From the NCBI GenBank assembly GCA_963682025.1, contig OY821518.1, positions 223,319,340 through 223,383,339 of the forward strand: a stretch of 64,000 bases of DNA. The letters are read 5' to 3'. The position numbers were made by a program, and so were the translations under genes. The notes under the pieces are model-generated. The model saw nothing but the letters and a program-made list of their open reading frames with translations, was not told where the DNA came from and ran no database searches. The stretch comes from Cordilura impudica. Its lineage: Eukaryota; Arthropoda; Insecta; Diptera; Scathophagidae. Positions 55,496 to 64,000 of this stretch are shown piece by piece (the stretch's first letter is position 1; each line of letters opens with the position of its first letter).

Positions 55496-58492
55496 CAAGT
55501 AAGAATGTTAAATTCAGATGTGCCGAATCTTTGATACCCTCCACCTCGGTTTGAGTATTGATAATAAATGTAAACAAAATATTGGAAAAATATGCATGCG
55601 TTTCCTATATGCATGCGTTTCCGGTTATATGACAAAACTTCTTCTTTAATTTAGTTTTTGCTAATTAAATAGCTCGCCCTAACCTCAATGGTAATGGTTG
55701 TGTAGGGTGGCTATATGCATTAAATCGTGCTAATTGGAGATGGCTGTATAGTTTCTTTTAACTGGCGAAATATTTTGTCATTGCGGCCATATAGGTCGGA
55801 TGGAGTAACAAAATAATAACCAAAAAAAAGCTCTCTCAACTTTTTTATTAAAATATTGCCATATTGGGAAAACATAGAGAATAAATTTATAATAATAAAT
55901 AATCAAATTCGGGATGCCAAACGCAAAAAACCAAATTTCCCAAACATTTTAAATAAAATAATTTGTTATCTTTATTTTCTGAAAAACTTCAAATATTCAT
56001 CCAAAAAAATTGTGAAAAATAATATATGTATAAATAACATTCTCATCAAATTGCGTTTATTTATGTAACAATTTTTACGTTCGCAATTCTTAAATATCAT
56101 TTGAGGTTTTATAAAATTCATTGAATTTAAATTAATGTTTTCTGTAGTGCGAATTCAACGATCCGACAGAATTTCAACGATCCGACAATCGCAAAATATA
56201 TCGACAGCTATTGTTGTTTGCACTAAGGATTAAGTGATTCACTAAATACACACATCTTAACGACAGTCGACAAATCTATTTTTCTGTTTATTTAAATTGT
56301 AAAGGAGTGGCATCTCTGTCAAAATAAGCGAAAAACACAAAGAAGAATAGAAAAAAAACAAATTACTTCGTGTTTGACAGGATGATTTTATATTTATGTT
56401 TAATATCTCTATTTTTTACTAATATTTCTGTTTATTTATTTGAAAATGAAATAATGAATTGAATATGCTATTTAATTTTTTTATTTATATAAAAAAGTTT
56501 TTTAATAAAAGCAAAATATTTTCACTATTTTATGATTTTTATTTATGTATGACGACATTTCAACCTCAAAATTTAAGTTTTTATCGATTGAATAAACAAC
56601 ACAAAAATGGTTGTCTTTTAGCTGATTTTAACAATAGCAAATATCGTTAAAAATTTTGCTGATCATTTTGCTGTTCTTTTTTTAACGATTCGATTATCGT
56701 TAAAAGAAGTTATTTCTCCTGAATGCCAATATTTTTTTTAAATGTAAACATTTTTAATTGTAAACATATTTGGTGTTTTTTTTTTGGAATTTGATGCAAT
56801 TGATGTCTTCTAAACTAAAAATTATTATTTCCGACGTTTTGATATGATTTTCTGAAATTCAATTAATATATTCTAATTTACAATTGGAAATTTTAGTTCC
56901 AGTTTTTAGAATTGATATTTTCTAAAATTTTAATGGAAAATTTAAAAAGTGCAATTTTGTATTTAAATGAATAATAATGCTTTAGTAATTATAAACAATT
57001 TTTAAAAACTAGATGTAATCGCAATCAGATATTTTGTAGGTAAAGCAGAATAATAATTCTATATAACTATGTAGAACTGTTTTAAAAGCAAAAACTCATT
57101 GATGAACTCGGTAACTCTATTTTGTAAAAACAACAAAACGTTAGCATGCCAAACTTATGTTCATATCTGTAAAAGAATAATGAAAAAACGTATGAAACAA
57201 AAGACCAGCCGGTGTATACCCTTAACATTGTTCTGTATGATATCTAGTTGAAAATATTGACATTCATGTTAAAATAGAAATAACTATATATCGCAAAGCT
57301 AATTAGAACAAAAATTGTGGCGCCATCTACTGTGGCATAGTCACGCTGAGCAAAATGAAGTGACACTCTGTTAATGCAAAAGAAATGTATTTTCCCCACA
57401 ATAAAATATTGCAGAATTTTATGTAAATAAAATAATATACCGATTTATTTCTAAGTTATTATAGATATACATATATAGAATATATGTATATTATTTGTAT
57501 TATTTAATATGTGTATGTATGTATATGTAAATATTACACACAAAAAATACAACATCAAACGTTATTTTTGGGGTTTTCTCTTTAAATAAATTAATATATA
57601 AAAATTTTTTTTGCTAAATTTACATTGTTTTTCTTTTAATAACAACTAGGTATTTTAGCATTATTTGCTTTAGATGCTGGTGAATTTTTACTCCCTTTAT
57701 TTTAACTCGTAGTGTCTGCTTGTCGAAAAAATTTTGGATCGATTTTAACCCCTTTCCCGTGACCCAATCGATCTGAAACTTTGCAGGCAGGCTCGTGGCA
57801 ATGACAGAAATGATCTAGGAAATTTTTTTAGTGATGCCAAAACAATGGAAACTTTTAAATTTTTCTACCAGAGTTGATAAAACAATTTTCAAAAGGTTAG
57901 TTTTTATTATATTATTACCACAAAGACCACAAAAACAACAAGTCCAGCTATGACAACAATACAACATTTAGAATAACAACAATAACAGTATAGAAACATC
58001 ACATTTTTCATTTTTTTTTTTACTTTTTCAGAGATTTCCCTGGACCTGTTCCACCGATTTTAATGATTTTTGAAATAGAAATCTTCTCTTGAATTTGATG
58101 AATAATTCTTACTAAAAATGATCGCCTTAGCTATCCTATTGAGGGCGTGATCGTGACAAGAACAACAAAGAAAATTACATTTTTTCAAAACTTTTTTTTA
58201 GATCTTCATTCAAATCTCGGGCCTTAGTCGACCGATTTGGACGATTTTAAATAGCAAACTTCTCAGGATGTCAGTGAATCATTTTTTATGTCAACGAGCA
58301 CCCCAGCTGCCCGATTGATGCCGTCATCGTGATTTCCACAGACGGACAGACGGACATCGCTATATCAACTCCGGTTGTTATAAGGATCACAAATATATAT
58401 ATTTTATGGGGTCCAAAATTTTTTTTCTAATTATTACAAACGGAATGACAAACTTATATATACCCTCTGCACACTGGAGTGGAGGGTATAAA
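55496..58492 (+). mobile_element. 3 kb DINE-like repeat, copy B (uninterrupted)
   Basis: Same ends as copy A: CAAGTAAGAATGTTAAA...GATACCCTCCACC at the left; hairpin TATACCCTC...GAGGGTATA (58460-58490) at the right, after CAGACGGACAGACGGACATC. It reads straight through both places where copy A carries insertions. A 14-bp tandem duplication (TATGCATGCGTTTCC) at about 55590-55622 is private to this copy. No retained ORF. Confidence 0.75.
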
Positions 58493-58775
58493 AAATATTG
58501 TATATCAGCAAGAAATTAAATAACAAAAAATATATTAAGATAAATAAAATAAAATGTTTTAATTGTACAATTCAAACTTCGTAGGAAAAATTTATATGAA
58601 AACATACATGTCAATCAGAAACGGTAAGTCGCAACAGGGCACATTAGTTTTATTATCAACAATAGTAAAAGTAAGTATATTATAATTATTATTTATTTAG
58701 TTGGAATATTGCTTCCAAATATTCGATATTCAGTTATTCAGTTTCTATCCACTTCTTCATCTAAGTCCAGACGTT

Positions 58776-59575
58776 CTACTTTCCATTGATTACGAGTGCT
58801 AGAGATGAATATATTAAAGAGATCTTCATTTGTAATATTTCGTGTAATTTTTCTGATATTGTGCTATCTATACAATCTGTAATACTAATTCCATTTTTCC
58901 TGGGCTTCCTCTGTGGTACTAAACTATATTTGATGGCATCTTCTCCATGATGAAGGACTTTGTGGACTGTTGCAGACATATTTTTCCATGGGTATGTGAT
59001 TGTGTATATTTTTACAGTCACCTTGGCAAAATCACCAAATTTTGTAGCGTCAATTTCTTGATTGCACGTAAATACTTTGATGATTCTTCTAAATCTTGGA
59101 ATAAGCTTCACATTATTATTTCAGATGCTGTTTCGGGGGTCTAAAAAGAATTTTAGAATTTTCTTGCTGTATTCTCATCATTCGTATTGCCTGATCCTTG
59201 TTTTTGGTTAATCTATAACCGACACACATCTCAGATATTCATCTTGAGCGTGTTTCTTTTTAAACTTCTTATGTTGGAATCGTTGTTTCTTATTTATCCT
59301 GTAAGCCCGAAATCCAAATCATAACTGATTTTCAGTATTGTTTCATAAATCGTATTCTTGTTTATAGCGGTGACAATCCAAATTGATATGCATCAGTATT
59401 AACTACTGATTTTTCCGGGACTTGGTTTCATTGGCTTAATGTTGTGTCAGTCAAATCCCAGCCCATCCTACTTTTCCATCTATCATTGTTGGCACTAATT
59501 CCAACGGCTTTAGTGTTGCAATTTCGGCTCTGATATCACTGACTTCTTTTTTAATGGTATCATGTGCTTACTTTT
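58776..59575 (-). pseudogene. Transib/RAG1-like transposase relic
   Basis: From 59575 down the minus strand reads KPLELVPTMIDGKVGWAGI, broken frames, then (58776-59111 frame) RRIIKVFTCNQEIDATKFGD, VKIYTITYPWKNMSATVHKV and LHHGEDAIKYSLVPQ. After a frameshift it reads EEAQEKWN...RKITRNITNEDLFNIF. The order TMIDGKV, YPW..M..TVHK.L.HG..II, EEAQE.RN, RK..R..TN.DL is that of Transib transposases, and the last part corresponds to the RAG1 core C-terminus. Stops and frameshifts show it is dead. Recognised from memory, so the superfamily should be verified. Confidence 0.55.
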
Positions 59576-59639
59576 TAAATTCAAATTTGATTGGGCAGCA
59601 GTATTTTGTTAAAGATAGTCGCAGGTTCTGGTTCTTCGA

Positions 59640-60060
59640 AATTCTTTTTCAATCGCAATGGAAACGTTTGGAAACATCCAATATTCCAAGGAATTCTGAA
59701 GTAAAATATTGAAGTGTGTTTTTCGATCCAAAATTAATTTTAAAGAACATATTTCATATGTCATTGATAAAAATAAGCTAACCAATTTCCTTTCATTAAT
59801 AAAAAATCGAAAATGAGCTGCGGAAATAAAATAATTATATCGAAAGTTATACTTCACTCGATAATGTTTTATGGCGCTCCTGTTTGGGCAAATATAGCGA
59901 AATGTCATGTAAAAAAATTGCAAATCACACAGAATAAGTTATTAAAAAGTATGTATATCCTTCCTAGGCACTTTTCAACCAGAAGATTGCATAATATTAA
60001 CAATATTATTGGTCACAATTTTGACCAAAGATGTCAATTATCCCAATATCAGTAACATAG
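59640..60060 (+). pseudogene. Jockey-type LINE 3' coding remnant
   Basis: Reads VFFDPKLNFKEHISYVIDKN then KLTNFLSLIKNRK, stop, SCGNKIIISKVILHSIMFYG, APVWANIAKCHVKKLQITQN and KLLKSMYILPRHFSTRRLHN. The APVW...C.IKKLQ..QNK.LK motif is the C-terminal region of jockey-clade ORF2. It ends near a T run at 60089. Confidence 0.7.
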
Positions 60061-60309
60061 TGATATCATCAATGTAGTGTAATGCTTTTTTTTTTTTTTG
60101 TTTTCTTATAATTTTTACTAATTTTTACTTTTTAAATTTGATAACCCATAAGTAGGTCCATACAAAGCGTAGCACCCTATCCAAACGCTCATTTCATAGG
60201 CTGAACAGTTATCTATCATATGCTGTTTAAACTGTTCAATTATGTTATTCGGTTCAAAAGATATGATTTTTGCAACGAAAAAACTCAAATGGCGCCACTG
60301 TGCGTCGCG

Positions 60310-60737
60310 TTCATTTTCCATTTTTCTTTGACATCTCTGCTCAATGATGATCATTTATTGAATGAAGTAATTCAATTTTTAAAAGTTCTGAATCCTTTAA
60401 TTTGCAAATGATTCCGTTATATTTGATGTTTACAAAATACATAAATAAAATTTAAAAAAAAAACTTAAGGCGGTTTCGCAGCTTATTTTTGAAGCATTTT
60501 TGCTGTAGCGTCTTATAAAAAAAATTCTAAATTAAAAAATCACAAAATTTTAAATTGAAATAAAAAATGAATTTGTTCCCCCAAAAAACGTAAACATGGG
60601 GAATTTTTCCACCATGAACAAATTCCTCAATCCCATACAAATTTTTGGGGAGAAAGATCATTTTTTTGAGGAATAGTTAACCATTTTTCAAGTGAAAGAC
60701 ATTTGGATCCCGGGCAAGATCGGGTAAAAACAGCTAG
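60310..60737 (+). mobile_element. Helitron 3' end, second copy
   Basis: Matches the 3' part of the Helitron at 29931-32896 (for example CATCTCTGCTCAATGATGAT, CAATTTTTAAAAGTT, and the end CCCGGGCAAGATCGGGTAAA then AACAGCTAG before T). It is shorter, lacking the tRNA-like segment and everything upstream. Confidence 0.7.
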
Positions 60738-63198
60738 TAAAATCTAAATATTCTTAGAAACATAAACAGATTTTTATATAACATTGAGAAATTAAAAATT
60801 CCGGCCAAATACAATTTTAGGTACTTCGGTGCTTAGGTGCAATTAAAAAAAATTTCTTAACAAAATTTTATACATTTTTGCAATCTATAAATATACATAC
60901 ATATTTTAATTTATATAATTTTTTAATTTGTTTAACTTCAAGTTTTACCTTTAAATAAAAATATTAAAAGTTCATTTATGCTGACATTTCTTTGTCTTTT
61001 ATTTATAATTGTTATAATGATTTTTAATGGTTTTTATTTTTGCTTGCTTTCTGTTTCGATAAATGTCAATGTCATCTTTAACAACATGCCAACGTTTCAC
61101 TATGTACCCTTAAAGTTATTGACATTACCAATTGCTTCTATTTATGTATGCCGCGCCGCTCTTTTGTAAAGTTGTATAGGAGAACGAACAAAATAAATCG
61201 ATGATGATTTGTGTGGAAAAATTAAAAGAGCAATTTTATAAACACCCTCTTTCAACTTGACAACAAGTGCAAAGGAAATTTGCAAGTAAAAACAAACTTC
61301 AAGTTCATTATAACAGGGAGTTAGTTGTAAAGTTCTACTAAATATTAAAAAAATATATATATATATGTGCCAGTATATACGTTCGAGTATGTAAGTATAT
61401 TGAATTAGAAAACAAAAGAAAGGTGGTTGAAAGTTAAATCGATTTTTGTTTTTTCTTTTTTGTTTTTGTAATTTTTGTAAGTGAAGGTTAAACCCTTTTC
61501 TAATGAGCACAAAAGTTGAGAAACATGTTTCTAAAGTGGGATGAGCATTCAATTTAATAAATATTGACGAAATATAAGGGTTTGTAATGAAAGCAATATT
61601 TAAATCAATTATCCATATTATTTCTTTTTTCTTAATCTCTGTTTTAGTTATTAAATATTTATTTACATTATTAGAGCAAAGCTACATTAACTATTAACAA
61701 TTTTTTAAAAAATTAAAACAAAACAAAAGTTGTTTTTTAAATAAAAACATCTAAAGATTTTAATACAAAATTAATGTAAGCTCATATTTGGATTTTTTTT
61801 TTTTTTGTATTGAAATTTATTTATTTATTTATTTACAAACTTTCTTACAAAATAAATTCATAAAATATAGGGAAAAGGGCGCCGGTAACAAGACCATATG
61901 CGCTCGTATTACAAAAGAAAAAATGAAAAATTATTTTTATATATTTACATTTTAATAATCAAAATATTATTCGAAAATGAATAATTACAGAAATTAAAAT
62001 GGGAAGTTAAAAAGAATATTTTTTTTTTTAATTTATGAAAGAAAACAAACTCGTTATGAAATTTTTTGTAGCAGACTTCTTTTGATTCTTGTGATGTTTT
62101 TGGTAGTTGCACAATCGAGTATCTCCTCAAGTGATTGTTCTATCCCCGATACTGGGCAAATTGTAGCATATAAGAAATGTCGAGTATAACATTACAATTT
62201 TCTTTTCCAAAAATATATTTCCCCAAAATAATTTCTTGCCACAAAAAAATGTTTACCAGTTTTTCACCACCAAATGTTTGTTTAACTCTTCAAATAAGTT
62301 TTGAATTTTTTACTTAAGTCAACTTTAACTTTTTTTTACCAAAAATGTAGTTAGTTCGAAATTAACTTTTTTTCTCAAAATTTAATTTCGCTTAAAAAAT
62401 CCAATTTTCGCCCAAAATTCGTTTCACCATAATATTTTTTGCTTTTTTTTTTTTTTTTTGTTTGTAAATAGATGCAATTTTTGGATCTGATTTTTGTGAA
62501 AATTTTAATCACAATCAATTGATTGTCAGTTATAGTATATGTGAAGTAAATCCTTTCGTAAGACAGCAAGAAGTTATCTATCTTTTTTAGCATAACTTCT
62601 TCTCAGTATAGGAAAATGTCCTTAGAGTGGTATTCAAAAAATAATGTGCTTTTAGAATCACTTGTTGGGTATTTATTACTGTTCCAGGTACAAATATCCG
62701 ATAATACAAAATTCAATGATCCGATTTCCAATGCTACAAAAAACAAAGTGCTAGCAAAGCGTTGATTTGGATAGATTGGCAAACTACGCCCAAGAAGTGC
62801 TTTGCCTATACTTGTTTTGCAAAATTATATTTTTTTCAAGCCCTGACGAAGCACTTGTTAAGTACTTTTCAATTAGAACAGAATTTTTCCAATGCATTGC
62901 CAATTTTTCAAAGTACTACCGGCCAAGCACAGATCGATGTTAAAATTTTGTGTTGAACAACGCACTTTAAAACTTGATGTGTTAATGGTTGGGAACGTTT
63001 CAAAATTCTATGACCCAAGTCCAGATTTGGTATTGGGAAAATATTTTGAATGTAATTAACACCCTAAAAAGACCACTATCATTTTTTTATTGGCCACGCT
63101 ATACTAGATAGTGTGATCAAAATTTCACTCTATACACATTAAAAATTTTTTGGTCTCCAAATTTTTTTTTTTTATTTAATGTTGTATTTTTCTTTTTA
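60738..63198. other. AT-rich stretch, no gene seen
   Basis: No convincing coding region. At 61810-61915 the minus strand reads a GGCGCCCTTTTCCCTATATT-type segment ending in (AAAT)n, possibly a LINE 3' end. A 64-codon frame (62762-62956, +) has fairly balanced composition but no recognisable features. Confidence 0.4.
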
Positions 63199-63490
63199 TA
63201 CCCTCCACACCTCAGTGACAGAGGGTATATATAGGTTTGTCATTCCGTTTGTAAACATATGAAATAAATTCCTGAGACTGCAAAAAAATATATTTTCTTG
63301 ATCCTTATAACAAGGGAAGTTGATTTACCGATTACCGTCTGTCCGTCTGTCCGTCTGTCTGTGGAAATCACGATAACGCCGTCAATATCTAAGCTTGACC
63401 TCTCGTTTTTGTATAAAATCGTTTACTAACTTCCCAAAGGAGTTGCTAATTAAAATCATCAAAATCGGTCAAAGGGTTCACGAGCTATGA
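63199..63490 (-). repeat. Right-end fragment of a 3 kb-type DINE-like element
   Basis: Inverted relative to copies A and B: TATACCCTCCACACCTCAGT then GAGGGTATA hairpin, GTTTGTCATTCCGTTTG, TTGATCCTTATAAC and a GTCTGTCCGTCTGT tract followed by GGAAATCACGAT. All of these recur as reverse complement at 21030-21187 and 58330-58490. Confidence 0.7.
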
Positions 63491-63512
63491 ATGAAACTTT
63501 GAAAAAACTCTT

Positions 63513-63726
63513 GAAAAATGGAATATTAAAAATGGAAAATGAAAAATGAAAAATTAAAATTGAAAAATGGAAAATGAAAAATGAAAAATTGAAAAAATGG
63601 AAAATGAGAAATTAAAAATGAAAAATGAAAATTGGAAAATGAAAAATGAAAACTGGAAAACGGAAAACGAAGAATTACAAATGGAAAATTAAAAATGAAA
63701 AATGAAAAATGAAAAATGAAAATTGG

Positions 63727-63762
<36 letters not shown>

Positions 63763-63796
63763 TATGAAAAATGGAAAATGGAAAGTGAAAAATGGA

Positions 63797-63828
<32 letters not shown>

Positions 63829-64000
63829 GGAAAATGAAAAATGGAAAATGAAAAATTTTAAATTAAAAATGGAAAATTAAAAATTAAAAATTAAAAATGG
63901 AAAGTGGAATATGGAAAATAAAAAATGAAAATATAAAAATGGAAAATGAAAAATTAAAGAAAAATGGAAAACGGAAAATGAAAAATGAAAAATGAAAATT
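63513..64000 (+). repeat. GAAAAAT/GGAAAAT minisatellite, open at window edge
   Basis: About 490 bases of 7- to 14-base units (GAAAAATGGAAAAT, GAAAAATTAAAA) with variants. It adjoins the DINE-like end, as if grown from it, and continues beyond the window. Confidence 0.85.

Overview
This is AT-rich genomic DNA from a cyclorrhaphan fly, probably a calyptrate such as a blow fly or house fly relative. It carries one clear resident gene, the FTZ-F1-family nuclear receptor Hr39, on the minus strand. Its five coding exons splice together cleanly (13352-11127, 11043-10894, 10830-10728, 10666-10512, 3702-3619) into a predicted 905-residue protein. The last 27 codons, which hold the AF-2 helix, lie beyond a 6.8 kb intron filled with nested mobile elements. 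A short secreted-protein ORF (381-665, +) lies downstream of Hr39. A CA/AAC-rich tract (44950-46113, +) may be the untranslated 5' exon of a gene to the right. I see no other convincing host gene.

Most of the rest is mobile-element material in many stages of decay. (1) 3.6-10.5 kb, inside Hr39: an unclassified 1.25 kb repeat, then a LINE split by a DINE-1/Helentron-like element and by a 2.05 kb foldback element with an 8-bp target duplication. (2) 14.5-21.2 kb: a mini-Helitron, a piggyBac C-terminus, a LINE end, and a 3 kb repeat (copy A). Copy A is interrupted by a second DINE-like element and by a 1.65 kb TIR transposon with a TA target duplication, and that transposon carries a multi-exon fragment of Vac14. 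Copy B, at 55.5-58.5 kb, lacks both insertions and so shows the empty sites. (3) 22.3-27 kb: a DINE-like element, decayed coding fragments, a 466 bp MITE, a mariner relic and a Penelope-like GIY-YIG endonuclease ORF. (4) 27425-33048: a complete but decayed hAT transposon with target duplication ATACGAGT, into which a 2.97 kb non-autonomous Helitron has inserted. The Helitron holds a 158 bp minisatellite, a GC-rich tandem repeat and a tRNA-like pol III promoter. (5) 33.7-49 kb: the second 1.25 kb repeat, a diverged satellite, two LINEs on the minus strand and one on the plus strand, mini-Helitrons and a mariner relic. (6) 49.3-64 kb: minisatellites, a LINE with an internal tandem duplication, a mariner relic, repeat copy B, a relic of a Transib/RAG1-like transposase, a jockey-type 3' end, a second copy of the Helitron 3' end, and at the right edge a DINE-like end running into a GAAAAAT-type repeat.

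The most interesting structure is the Vac14-carrying transposon at 17568-19217. It has 11-bp inverted termini, a TA duplication checked against the empty site in copy B, and Vac14-like exons separated by introns. This fits capture of a gene fragment as DNA, of the Pack-TIR kind. All family assignments are from recognition of motifs; no database search was possible.
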